32,015 nt of DNA from Lingula anatina (GCF_001039355.2 NW_019775783.1:82399-114413), one strand, 5' to 3'. Shown: positions 20,869 to 31,707, counted from the stretch's first letter. Translations and numbers: made by a program. The notes: generated from the letters alone by a model not told the origin.

Positions 20869-21335
20869 ATTGAAGACAACATGACCTGCATGCATGCGAA
20901 AAACGCTGAGAATACGGAGAGCTATACTGAATTCATTGATTACGAATCAACGATCAACAATGAACATTGAAAGCCATAGAGCGCCAATTAAAATATAATA
21001 TAATTAATTATACACACCTCCGGAGATCTATATTCTGCGGCCTTTTCCAGTCTCTGTACCCGTCTCTCCAGTACATGTTTGCTCTGAATCCCCACGACGA
21101 TTCCGTAATAAAGCCAGTTACTAAGACAAGCCACAGTCAAAGCACTCAGCCATATGTATATCACTGCAAGGTGGCCACAGTTATTGCCACTGCATGAACA
21201 TCGATCACACCGACTGGCCGAGTGCATATGTTTCTGGCACTGTTCTTTGAGTTGTTTGCTGGCACATGGTTTTTCCTCAATGGAACCCTGCTCTTGTGTT
21301 GCGGGTGTCGTTTGATCGTCCTCTACGCCTGCCAT
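18380..21335 (-). CDS. Type II membrane protein with extracellular coiled coil (N-terminal four exons)
   Basis: Exons 21335-21018, 20519-20445, 20212-20108 and 18496-18380 (318, 75, 105 and 117 nt) are all phase 0 with good sites: GAG|GTGTGT, GAG|GTAATA, AAC|GTATGT and GAG|GTAAGT. The protein starts MAGVEDDQTT. The first about 54 residues are cytoplasmic and end in a cysteine cluster (CDRCSCSGNNC). A membrane segment follows (LAVIYIWLSALTVACLSNWL) with no cleavable signal, hence type II. Next come helical, charged segments (VLERRVQRLEKAAE, LREDVEKLRNQLEN) typical of coiled coils, with N-glycosylation sites NLT and NIT. The layout resembles scavenger-receptor or collectin-type proteins, whose C-terminal binding domain would be encoded downstream. 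That part is not identified; the exons at 2368-2837 may belong to it. Confidence 0.8.
18575..18745 (+). repeat. Dispersed repeat, copy 1
   Basis: Begins CCCGTAGCCAGCAATTTCAA and ends near ATTAGTGCGTTACGATAT. It matches the repeat at 20249-20430 in the same orientation. The C-run and GTAGCCAG motif are of a kind common in invertebrate interspersed repeats. Confidence 0.6.
19072..19199. other. Assembly gap, 128 N
   Basis: A run of N inside an intron of the minus-strand coiled-coil gene. An exon could be hidden here. Confidence 0.99.
19200..20107. other. Intron sequence, nothing recognised
   Basis: Lies inside the third intron of the minus-strand coiled-coil gene, with no splice-bounded exon found on either strand. 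One minus-strand frame (19506-19718) is without motifs. Confidence 0.4.
20249..20430 (+). repeat. Dispersed repeat, copy 2
   Basis: Begins CCCGTAGCCAGCAATTTTAA and ends near TTTAAGTGCGCTTCGATAT. It ends about 15 bp from the 75-nt exon of the coiled-coil gene. Confidence 0.6.
20821..20865. repeat. AG microsatellite
   Basis: Uninterrupted (AG)n of about 45 bp in the first intron of the coiled-coil gene. Confidence 0.95.
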
Positions 21336-22595
21336 GCTTCTGGGTCGTGACGTCTGTGATGGTTATATCTTGTAGGTGAGACCATACACGGCTAGTATAC
21401 AGATTGCAGTGCGACCTTAACCGTCGATAGAGTAAACAATGGTGATTTCCCTTCCTTAGTATCTTTACCTTAACACGCCCGCGGTTAGTGGCAGCGGAGA
21501 CCTTTGATGGGTGAGAATTAAACCCCCCACTGTACCTGGGAATATCTCTGTTGTTCTCCCGATATAAGGCGTAGACCCTGGGGTGGTGACAGACCGAATA
21601 CCTGTGGGCTCAGCCGTTACACCTTATCTTAACTGCGTCGCTGTTGTGAAAGAGAATGGACCAAATGTTCTATCTAGTTGATATCAATGCAAAGCGTGTG
21701 TTACGTTTGGTATATGACAGCTTACGTATTCTCTAAATGGTTACGAGTTAATGTCGAAAAACAATTTACTTTTATGCTTTTATGGGTGTAGGTAAAGGGG
21801 ATTTTTGAACAGTCAGCGTATACAATAATAGGTTTACTTATGGTGATTTATTATCGGTTTCGAACTGACGGAAAATCCATCGAAAGTACAGTTTCCTAAG
21901 GCGCCCATGAGTCAGCAAATCGATCGATAGACTGCCTGTATTATCCTGCCTTCTCTCATACGGTATTTTTACATATGACTAATTGATCTTGGTTGAACAT
22001 CTTGGGGCAAATATTACGTGAAATAATTAATAACCACGCAAGTTAATAACCCCAATAAAATCAAATGCATGTACCTGTATATTACTGTTACGTTATTCGA
22101 TTGAAGATGTACATATTGTTAAGTAACAGTTTCTCCGCTGTATGGGTGTCACCTAAAGCAGTTTGTTTCAGCTGAACAAAAGTCTCTATCTCGCTTATTA
22201 CGTGTACAATACAGACAAAGAACATGAACTATGTTATACAGGTCGCTGTTTGTTCGGGTTAGGGTTTGATAGACAAGGGGACAGTAATGGCCAATAAATG
22301 AGACAACCAAACATTTAACTTGACATGAAATATAAAGCAACAAGCGTAACATTTAAAGGACATTAAGAACAACGAAAAACAGCCAGTGGCTAGGTTGGAG
22401 ACATAGTAAATAGATGACAATCCAGTCAGTGTCGCATGTCAAATGCATATTGTACACAGTGCCTCTTATAATATTAAATGATACTCATATATCGATATTG
22501 TTAGTAAAAATTGAAACCTTGAACCAACATGATAATCAGTGCGAAGAATGAAGAGCAAAATCAAAATGTAGTATAATCAAAATGTTACGCCTGTT
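21336..22595. other. Intergenic sequence between two minus-strand genes
   Basis: No supported exon or clear repeat. It should hold the promoter of the coiled-coil gene and the 3' untranslated region of the vWA gene. Confidence 0.45.
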
Positions 22596-25136
22596 CTACG
22601 ACCCATTTTCTTTTTCTGCTGACTTCGCAGCTTGACCATCCTCTGCTCGCACGCGTCTCGATTTTTTCTTCATACACCACAACAAGCCAATTATGGCAGC
22701 AAGGCACAATAATACAATCACTGGGACGGTAACCCCTATTATGACATCCATTTGTTGGCTTGGTTTATTAGAATCAATACCAGATTCCGATTTAATATTA
22801 TCTGCATTCTTGGCAGTGCCCAGTAGAGTCCCAGTAGCGGAAGGATAGGATGCTGTAGGTGAGACTGTTTCGCTCTCACCAGTCACAACAGATATCGGTG
22901 ATAAGGTGAAATTAGCTATATACTTTGCAGTGCCTAGTGAAGTCCCGGTAGCGGAATGATAGGATGCGGTAGGTGAGACTGTGTCGTTCTCACCAGTCGC
23001 ACCAGATTGCGGTGATGACGTCGTCTGCTGAAAGCTGGTTACATTCAGGCAAGTTATGTTGTAATGCCTTTGCCAAGTGTCGTCTTCTGGTGACGTCATG
23101 TTGTTTGTAACTGGAAAGATCAGCATGCGCATAGTGAAATGTTGGGACCTATATGGCATTTAAATAGTGAAATAAAACCGCATCTTTTAAAATATTGAAA
23201 TACACTATGAATTGTGATTTAAAATGGAATTGAAAAAGTAAAAATATATAGGAACAACGGTAATCACAGATAACAAGGTGAGTTATACATGGAAAATGAT
23301 AGATGAAGGTATAATAATAAATATAGGACTTAAAAGCGAACGTTTAAAAAACTCAAATCTCAATTTTTATAACCGAAAATAGTTTATTGGAAGCATTTTG
23401 CTCCTAAAGAAGCCTTGTAAACTAAACAATGGTCTGGGACACTGCAGTTGGAATTGTTTGATTAAAACCAATTTCTATATGAAGCATGGGTTTTTCCTAA
23501 AATGGCTGAATATGTAATTAAGTTGGTCCAAATACGCAAACAGAACTTAGGCCTAAAGTTCAACATGTGTAGGGTGCAGTCAGTCCTGGTGATACATGCA
23601 TAAACACAGTCAAAAATTTAGAATTGGTAATCATTAGGTTACAACATTGTACTAATGAGCTTATGCCAAACATTAAAAAAAAAAAAAACTTTGGTAAATA
23701 GACCTACCTGAACAAAGTGCTTTAGAGAAGTCCTCTGCCAGCTCGCCCAGCTCATCAAACGCTTCTACATGGAAAGAATGGGTATGCGCAGGTGGGCTAA
23801 CAATCGCTTTTAGTTTTAGAAGCTGGCTTGTCTTGTTGCCGACCCCTATCGCATACACTTCAATACCCTGTTGCTTCGCCGCCAGCGCCTTTTGTACAGC
23901 AGTGCAGAATGTGTCATCCAGTCCGGTGGTTAGGACGACGGCGATTTTACTTGCGCTCACCCTTCCTCCTTGAGGATGCAGAGGATTTAGAAAAACCTTC
24001 TGGGCCAAGTCCAACGCGTTATAAGTTTGGCTTTCGAAAGATGTTTCATTGTGTACGTTCACAGAGCGGATTGCTGCTGATACGTTAGGATATAAGTATC
24101 CTTTGTCCAGTGTCACATGACCATCTATTTCCGGTATGAAAGACATAATAGCGATATTGGCGTCACTAGGTCCAATTACCAATGAATCGTTGATCAAATA
24201 CGCCAAGAAGCGTTTGATCTTTGGTGCATCATCTGGGGAGCCGGTGACATCCAACAGGAATGCAATGTCCGAGTTTTTACACGCTGAAAAACATTACACA
24301 GCACTAACCAATGTGTGTTTTACTTTTTTTTTGCAATGAATACAATATCAACCTAACATTCGAAATAATTTAGCAAGATGAAATAAGCTAGGCCGTTGTG
24401 CCAGGAATGGAACTACTCGTAGACCGCCCACTTTACTTTGTACAGGTGGCATTATAGTCTCATATACTGACCCCAATCTTCTGACTAAGCCTATCTTGTA
24501 CCTTATCTTATGAGACTCTGGACTTCCAATCCTAGGACTACCATTCTCGTCACAACGGAATATAATATTTTCCAGAGCTTATCACATTCTGTTTTTGTTA
24601 TACTTGTTGATCAATTTATTCCAATATTGTGAAACTCAAGCACGATTAGAAGAATGTTATTCCTTCTTTGCTCTCTACGCATAGAACTGTGTCATTGCAA
24701 TTGGGTTTGTCGTATTAAAGATATGACAGAACTGATCCTCAGATATTATTTTGGGATAGACCTAGCTAATTGAAGTAAATATTTACCTTCAGTTGTGGTA
24801 TCGCTGCCCTTCGCTCCCCTTCCATCTGAAATAAAAATAATTTGTTTTCGTTTCAACGAATTTCAACTTCGAATATGTTGTCAATTGTATACATAATTCA
24901 CACTGGGCATAAAAATGACTCGAGCGTACGGCAAATATAATCCCTCATAAATCTTCTTTGTATGTTATTATTATTAAAACTCTACCGTTAAACATTATAA
25001 CTTAATTTAACATTGATTCACAAGCATTTATTTATATCGGGAATCTTAATAAAAGATCCGATTGTCAAACCTCACATTTTTGATACATAAACATAAACGA
25101 CGCCAGATGTAAGGCAATGTACAATAGTCCTCGCAT
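22596..25136 (-). CDS. Type I membrane protein with von Willebrand factor A domain, four exons
   Basis: Exons 25136-25076, 24825-24787, 24283-23708 and 23110-22596 (61, 39, 576 and 515 nt) join in frame, all at phase 1, into 396 residues. Residues 1-20 look like a signal peptide (MRGLLYIALHLASFMFMYQK). A short linker (GRGAKGSDTTTE) leads to a vWA domain at about 35-225: FLLDVTGS, the T120 region and VVLTTG. Residues about 226-345 are a Ser/Thr-rich stalk holding two related repeats around TVSPTASY, with NIT and NFT glycosylation sites. Residues 348-372 are a membrane helix (IIGVTVPVIVLLCLAAIIGL) and the tail is basic (KKKSRR). Such proteins usually bind extracellular ligands. The metal site is atypical: DxTxS replaces DxSxS, and the Asp expected in LTDG is Thr153. 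The first exon is the least certain part; its donor is AAT|GTGAGG. Confidence 0.85.
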
Positions 25137-27781
25137 TTTTACTGTACCAGTATGATGTAGTTGTTGATATCTCTCGGCGATTTCTTGTGTCAGTCGGATT
25201 TGGAAGTCTATGTTTTAAATATGTTTGATGCACTAAGGTGACCAATTTGACCGAGTTTGATGTCTTTACACACATGAAGTAAATAGAAAAGCCTGTGATT
25301 TATCTGCCTTATCAAATTGATTGCTGTTTAAGAGATACCGACGTTATGCGTTCAGATGTACTCATCTTATTGAGGGTGAGCCGTCCTCGGTAAATTGGGT
25401 ATTAATACCCATATCACAAGTCACTACTAAACGATTAGCGAGTGAATGCCTTATATTTTAATAAAAACAGCTTTTTTAATTCGGTTTCTCGTTATCCTGG
25501 CAAAAGGTTCATTTGAAACAAACTGCAAATCATTAATTTCGATCGAAGTTATGCAACTTAATGCACTACAGCGGAGAAAGCCGTCTGGATTGCTTAGAGA
25601 TCCCGCGACTTATTGAACGCCGCGTTATCAGCTTGATTGATGTTCGACAAATACCGATGTTTTCCGTCTGGGTATTATCATTTAATAAGAGTCAAATACT
25701 TCTAACAGATGTGTGGATGAGCGTATATTACAACAGACCACAGGTGGAGGGCATGGTTTCCGTTGCTAGAAGCATGAGGCACTTTTAAATGTGCTGTTCA
25801 TTTTGAGACACATTTTTCGATAAATGTAATTACATACAATTAAGTCACAGAGGCATTTTAAGCAACGCATTCGCTGACTTGCATATGTTTATAAACTAAA
25901 TAACTAAACTTTTGCTAATGCTTAGATACATTTTATGAACATGCAAACGGTTAATCGGCAAATGGAATTAAGTTCTTGAATCGAAATTAAGCCACATTTA
26001 TTTGATTGTGCGAATACACTTCCTTTTATGTTATCCATTTTACATTGCAGTGTGAAATAGTTTTCATTTACAATGCGTTTCCTCCATCAGATTCTTATTA
26101 TACTTATAAATCATGCTATGTTAAGTTGTGTCTACGAGATATATTTATTAAGATGTGACTGAAGTTGGAGGCATATTAACTGAATTGGTATTAGGGAAAA
26201 CAGATAAAATATGTTTGCACAGGTTCAAGTTTGATGCAAGCTCTGATGCTAGGATGACAATTTTGCTCTACACTAGATGATAAATTGGACCAATATATGA
26301 CAACGAAAGTGATACTGAAAGATAAATCATCCCTGAAGCGATTACATAATACAGTTTAAAGGTGACCCAATTCCTTTATACTGTCTCCCACTGGTGTTGA
26401 TGATAAGAAGATCACGCTTTCCTAAACTGTTCAAACAGTATAAGACATAGAATTATAGCAAAAGTGTGGCTAATTTTTATGAAAAATGCTAAAAGAATTA
26501 GAATAATAATGATCTGAAACAAGCAACAAACGCACAAATGAAATTTAAATGTTTGTCACTCTTTCTCTTGAGTGGCTCACTATCTACGAGACATTCCTAA
26601 AAGGTGGTTTATTCCTATTTGAATAGTTGTGTGAGTTAACAAACAATTAAAGTTCAGTTGGAGAATGAATTAGGCAATTTAACTTGCTTGCTTTGAACAA
26701 TAAATCTGATTTAAGAATCGACAAAAATGTTTGCTTACGTACATCATACTACCCGTTCACTGCGCTCGGCAGATTGTCTTTGCAAAAAAGTTTCTTAACT
26801 GATACACTACTTTTTCATTCGGTAATACACTTTACAGATGCGATCTGCAACGGTTCACTTGCCATATCAAGTGCAAAATCTATATGATATAGCCTGTGTC
26901 GGTGTAACGTGACAGAGAGTCCCCATAATAGAGAGTCCGCTCTTCATTCATTTGTACAGGTGAGCCTCGATCGCTCTAGATTTTGACCCACTTAGGTCAG
27001 ACTAACCCTAACCATAATAACTATATGGAGGGCAGACTTTCTGTTACAAGGACCCTCAGTTATGTGAAACCGTACCCTTTTCACTTTTAGTGGTGATTTT
27101 GACTGATTATTCATATCAATCATCAATATTTTCAACGATCAAATTCTTTTCTGTTTTTTTCGATTTCACTTCCCCATTTACTCGCATAAAAGCACAACAA
27201 TCAAACCCTTTAAAGGCCTGTATTTCCTGTTAAAGTCGCAAACATCATCTCACAAAATCATTGAAAAATACGGCAGATGGTGTAACATTTTATCAAAACT
27301 GAGTATTAATTTGAGTGAAAATCAAAAATGAAAGAGATTCAAAGAATACATGTACCAATTGATAATCTGTGCTATTGTTATACTCGACAGCATAAATTTA
27401 TTTTGTCTGAATATCGCTATGTATCTTCTGAGCTTCTTTCTTCTCTGCAATCTAACATTGGAAAAGAAATACAAGTTAAACATCACAAAGTACGTGTTTA
27501 ACCAAATTAAATGGCAGCTTAAGATTAACGTGCCTCCAAAAAAGTTACTGTTTCAGCAAACTGGCGCAAATCAGCGATTACAATATTTTAAGTCACATTT
27601 TCCAAATAAAAGAACGTATGAGTCCCTTACCCGTCTAGATGTGCATCAATTAAGGTATGTTTCTCTAGCGACAGTACCTCCCCCGGTCCCATCTTCCACA
27701 GACCTTTTGTTTTGGCATCTGCATTTTCGGAAATAGCTTACCCAGAAACTGAAAAAATATCCAGTCATTCCCAAATTTCAG

Positions 27782-27820
<39 letters not shown>

Positions 27821-28205
27821 ACTATTATTATTTCATTCATTTTTGTTTTTACTGTGATCAATAAACATACCAGTGAATGACCAAAATTAATCTATCCGAT
27901 AGCCATTCCTCTTCACCGGGTTATTGATATAATATATCCGTTCGAACATTGTATACAAGCCAAGGTGCGTGACGACGGTCTTCAATGATTCGTCCTGTTC
28001 CATACCGCACTTTGTGTCTTGGATTAGTATTATTTAGAAATAATGTACGTACTGGAAACAATACCCCAAGAACTAACCCATCAAACAGAAAACTTTAGCA
28101 GAAAGTTGTGATAACGCTCTAAATACAGGTACGTTTTGTGTTTGCTGGGAATGGTACAAACATTAGGTCCTCTTTTACAGTAATTGGAGTCCTATATCAT
28201 TACTT
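25137..28205. other. Intergenic stretch with no supported gene
   Basis: AT-rich. Several frames of 60-130 codons exist (the longest at 27350-27736, plus strand), but none has a recognisable domain, codon pattern or splice context. A TA microsatellite lies at 27785-27816. Confidence 0.45.
27785..27816. repeat. AT microsatellite
   Basis: Uninterrupted (AT)n followed by ATT/ATTATT repeats. Confidence 0.95.
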
Positions 28206-28610
28206 CTGCCAAGGAGGTTATGTTTTCACCCCTGTTTGTTTGTTTGGTAGTTTGTCATCAACATAACTCAAAAAGTTATGGATGAATTTCGATGAAATTT
28301 TCAGGGTAGGTCAGAAATGGGTTTACTTAGAAGTGATTAGTTTTTGGTGGTGATCCGGATCAATAATCAATCAATAATCAAAGATGAAAAAATAAGTTAT
28401 GGACCGATTTGGATGAAATTTTCAGGAACTGTCAGAAGTGGGCCAGGAACAGATGATTAGTTTTTGGTGTTGATCCGGATCAATAATCAATCAATAATCA
28501 AAAATCAAAAATATTAAATCATTATAGAGTAAAAATTTAGGAGTGAAACGGCATTGGGTGGAGACTTTGCTGCCTTGGCGGAGGTCTGCGCTCTCGGGGT
28601 GCTTTTCTAG
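28206..28610 (+). mobile_element. Interspersed repeat with internal 121-bp tandem units
   Basis: Begins CCAAGGAGGTTATGTTTTCA and ends near CCTTGGCGGAGGTCTGCGCT, two motifs I associate with a repeat found widely in marine invertebrate genomes. Between them, a unit starting AAGTTATGGA, including GATGAAATTTTCAG and TGATCCGGATCAATAATC, occurs twice (28273 and 28394). It is non-coding and ends 40 bp from the stop codon of the Diedel-like gene. The family name is not certain. Confidence 0.6.
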
Positions 28611-28650
28611 TTTATATGTATGTACATCCTATTGGAAGGCCTATCAAGAT

Positions 28651-29366
28651 TTACAGGTATACATACGGCGGTGGACGATAATAATCGCTGTACACGGGGT
28701 TGCAGTTCTTTCTGCAGCCTCCTTTGCAAGCACAGCCGAATATGTTACACTTCCCATACCCACAATATGGAGTTGTCTGAAACAGAATAATCGCATTTGA
28801 GACGTGAACCTGATTACTTTGAACATATGTAAGTATTTTCAAGTGCATAGCCTTCGTTATTTTTTTTAACAGATTTTGATCGCTTTGTCAGTTCGGTAAA
28901 AATTGGGGGATAAAATATCTATTTCACTTATTTTGATATTCGATTATATTGTTAAAACAATAAGGTGATGAAAAACCTCATTTCCTGCATTCATGTTTTA
29001 CTTGACGGATACTAAAGTGAGGGGGAAAAAGACTAAATGGACCAATTCAGATATAATTGCTAACTTTAATAAAATACTATCTAATTCGATCTAATTCTCA
29101 CGGATTAATACACAGTTGATTCTGTTTTGCAATATGACTGACTGATGACTAAAGAGGAAAACACAATCTTCATCTCTAAATGCGTTACACAGAAATGACA
29201 TAAACAAGTTTGTGCTTGACATGAAGCATAAATTGTGTCTTACCGGAGTACAGTCCGCACACCACCCGTTCTTGTCTGCTTTACAACACACAGCTTGAGC
29301 TCCCTCTATAACAGTGACTATCACGAAGACAGCAACGAATATGGTGACAACAGATGCTGCCTTCAT
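28651..29366 (-). CDS. Secreted ten-cysteine peptide, Diedel-like, two exons
   Basis: Exons 29366-29244 and 28776-28651 (123 and 126 nt, phase 0) join to an 82-residue precursor. Residues 1-25 are a clear signal peptide (MKAASVVTIFVAVFVIVTVI, then EGAQA before cleavage). The mature peptide starts VCC and holds ten cysteines; the second exon carries YCGYGKCNIFGCACKGGC followed by RKNC and a Tyr/Pro-rich tail. The pair CC near the start and the C-G-x-G-x-C-N-x-F-G-C-x-C-x-G-G-C core resemble Diedel, a ten-cysteine immune-modulating cytokine of insects with relatives in some insect DNA viruses. The splice sites are CCG|GTAAGA and CTGTTTCAG. It could instead be another cysteine-stabilised antimicrobial peptide. 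An in-frame upstream codon exists, but the ATG at 29366 gives the better signal peptide. Confidence 0.8.
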
Positions 29367-29807
29367 CTGGAATTCCAGAATTACCACCAAGTTATTGAAG
29401 TATAGAACACAACACTATTAAACTCTCCAAAGCGGTCTGCTGCATTCAGCTGGAGTGATGCAGGAAGACTGAATAGAAGCGGCTTCGAATGTCCCGTATA
29501 ACTGAGCTTTCACAGCTTTCTCTCCGTGTGTGTGTCTTTGATGTTGAATCAACAAAAAGGTGAGAAAAAGCAATTGGTGGTGACATAAATCTTCAAAAAG
29601 ATCGATATGAAAGAGGAGTGCTTTGTGAAATCTGTCAATAGAACATGTAACATTTGAGATTAAGATTAAAACTGCACACCTATCTGAGTATAGCGTTTAT
29701 TTTTTGTCTAGAGGCAGATTAATGCAGAAATGGATAAAATGTGTTTATTAATTGTTAATGTTTTACCGACGACACCCCACAGCAAAGTCGCTTTGGTATT
29801 CTGTCCG
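29367..29807. other. Upstream region of the Diedel-like gene
   Basis: Non-coding. The bases before the ATG read CTGGAATTCCAG on the minus strand, which could be a splice acceptor for a 5' untranslated intron. Confidence 0.35.
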
Positions 29808-29971
29808 GGTTTCACAAGACAACTTTAAGTCTGGTTCCCTGGCTAAGAACTTAATTACCAAGGTTACACGGTCACATGGGCACAACCTACCCTATCAGGA
29901 GCAGTGTAACAGCACCATCATGGAAATCCTAGTCAACTGAACCAGGGAACTGACTTAAGTTTTTGTGAAAC
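29808..29971. mobile_element. Foldback or MITE element, 164 bp
   Basis: The left arm GTTTCACAAGACAACTTTAA and the right arm (GACTTAAGTTTTTGTGAAAC, its inverse with small changes) pair over about 32 bp, running into TTCCCTGG at the inner side. No coding capacity. Confidence 0.6.
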
Positions 29972-30342
29972 TGGTGTCCTCCTAACATTCGTGGTCATTT
30001 TGAGAAAATACACTTAGTACCCAAAACAAATATACATCATAACGGTATTTAAGATATGGGAAACACTGATTAACAAACTGAATCCGAACAGAGGTATCAA
30101 CTCTCAAAATGCGCACAGATACACGCTTGTTGTAACGCGCTTCTTACACGGCATGCTTCATGTTTTTATTACTTGCTTAATGTTGTATCACTTACAGCGA
30201 TTATTCCTTTCCACAAACAGACATTTTTTATAAACAATTCGAGCTTCGCACAAAACGCAACAAGTTGCTTTAAGGCCATTGTAAGACTTAAAGACTTAAA
30301 GACATTCAAACTTAACAAAAGTTAAATTGAAGCAGATGGCAT

Positions 30343-30441
30343 TTACTGGTAGGGCCGAAAATACCAATCGCTGTACCGGGGGTTGTAGTCCTTTCTGCAG
30401 CCTCCTTTACAAGGACATCCGGGTATAAAACACTTCGATAC
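30343..30441 (-). pseudogene. Damaged or altered copy of the second exon of the Diedel-like gene
   Basis: It aligns to the second exon at 28651-28776, through CAAAGGAGGCTGCAGAAAG-type bases, but one base is missing just after the conserved CCATATTGT, shifting that part out of frame. Downstream of a TTGTAG the good frame reads VSKCFIPGCPCKGGCRKDYN and then PRYSDWYFRPYQ and a stop. Two cysteines of the functional gene are gone (the one in YCGYG and the one in RKNC). Either this is a pseudogene exon, or the acceptor has moved to TTGTAG and a peptide with one disulfide fewer is made. No matching signal-peptide exon was found between here and the window end. Confidence 0.6.
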
Positions 30442-30760
30442 CTACAATATGGATGACTCAAAAACAAAAAAGTCATAAATTAATAAAAAATGATATTTAT
30501 TCTTGCATCTTCTTGCCCCCCCCCCCCTTCGATTTCTGGTCCCTCTTGAAATTAGAATTCTGACTAGCTGAATCACAGCTGTAAACTGTACCACCGTTCT
30601 CCCTCTAAAATACCAAAATTTTTTGGAATCCTTCACCGGGCCCCAAACCCCACATCATGTGTGTGTGTGTGTGTGGGGGGGGGGGGGGTCGACTTCGCAT
30701 CCGCGGACCCCCCCCTTTAAATAATCCTGGATACGCCCCTGCCCTGAAACATTTTGTAGA
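30442..30760. repeat. C/G runs, GT microsatellite and a dispersed-repeat fragment
   Basis: Holds a C run (30516-30527), (GT)n then a G run (30659-30688), and an inverse copy of a GGGGCGTATCCAGGATTA-type repeat end, similar to the repeats at 18575 and 20249. It probably derives from one interspersed element. Confidence 0.55.
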
Positions 30761-31009
30761 TATTATAAGGAGTTAAAAAAACTTGACAAATATACATGTC
30801 CATCCTGTGCCAGTAATGCTCGCGCTGTGACCAGAGGGAGGGTGCTGTAGCTGCAGTTTGTATACTGTCCCCTACGTCCCCTGCGATTTTTAGGTGTTGC
30901 GGAGGCCGTAGAGGTGTTGCGGAGGTCGTAGAGGTAGAGGAAAGTCTGCCTTGCGAGTCGCAAGGGCCACATGAGATGTCCTTTCAAGCAGGGGCGCTAA
31001 TTGCAAGAG

Positions 31010-31660
31010 TTTGTCTTGCTTCCTGTGTAAGTGGCACACACTCACCACCTACGAAGGGAATGCAACGCACGGCGAAAGTGGTGCCCTTTTGCGTCAGTTT
31101 TGCTTCACACTTGCGTCACACGTTTGTGGTGACGTACTGACGGCGTACGTCAGTTTTGCTCCCTGTTCTTCTCTTCTTTCTTCTTCCTCCTCCCTTTTTT
31201 CTACTATGTAATCTTTTTTCTCTTGCCTTTTGGAGGCATATTAGAAACTAAATTGAGCAAACATGTGAAAATTTTGAAAGTTTTTGTATCCATTACACAG
31301 TTGACGTTTATTGTAAAGACACGAGCGTGCGCTTTTTATACACTAGGCGTGGGGGTGACGCACGTGCGACGCATCCCCGGTGTGCTCTCGACTTTGTTCG
31401 TTAGTTGTGAGGGCGTGCGCCTTACTCAACACCCAAAGGGCACTTGCTCCTTCATTGCTTGCGACGTGCGTCTTGCACAACGCGCGTCTCTCTTGCTAAC
31501 TCCGTGCGAGGGGAGCAAGTTACGTTTGCGGCCTCGCTGTTCGCAGGCTATTCGTAGAATCTTTTGGACATGTCCAACATCCTCCGTACGTGCTTACGGG
31601 CTGTCTGCAAACTCGAAATTTCGTAAGAAGGACTTGCGTGGGAAGTGAGATTCTGCGCAA
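31010..31660. other. CpG-rich block without a recognised gene
   Basis: Richer in G+C and in CpG than its surroundings, with many GTGCG and GCGTC words. A perfect inverted repeat TGACGTAC / GTACGTCA with a 7-base loop lies at 31130-31152. An open frame spans 31223-31648 on the plus strand, but it has no domain. It may be a promoter-type CpG region or part of a mobile element. Confidence 0.35.
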
Positions 31661-31707
31661 AATTTGGACAGTAGATATATACGCGTTAAAAATATAATAG
31701 CATTCAC

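Noticed and set aside
23828-24088. Plus-strand open frame across the vWA domain
   Set aside because: Antisense shadow of the vWA exon, which has clear domain motifs on the minus strand.
26898-27056. Possible inverted-repeat element (GTAACGTGACAGAGAGTCC and GACTTTCTGTTAC)
   Set aside because: The arms match too loosely to tell from chance.
27350-27736. 128-codon plus-strand frame
   Set aside because: Composition follows the AT-rich background and there is no motif; the hydrophobic start is what random AT-rich DNA gives.
27678-27752. Minus-strand exon candidate after ATATTTTTTCAG
   Set aside because: The acceptor is fair, but the donor (GTACTG) is poor and two frames are open without a family match.
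28273-28505. CRISPR-like array of repeats
   Set aside because: Only two long, diverged tandem units within a dispersed repeat of a eukaryotic genome; no short repeats with regular spacers.
31223-31648. 141-codon plus-strand frame in the CpG-rich block
   Set aside because: High G+C lowers stop-codon frequency, and no domain, start context or splice signals support it.
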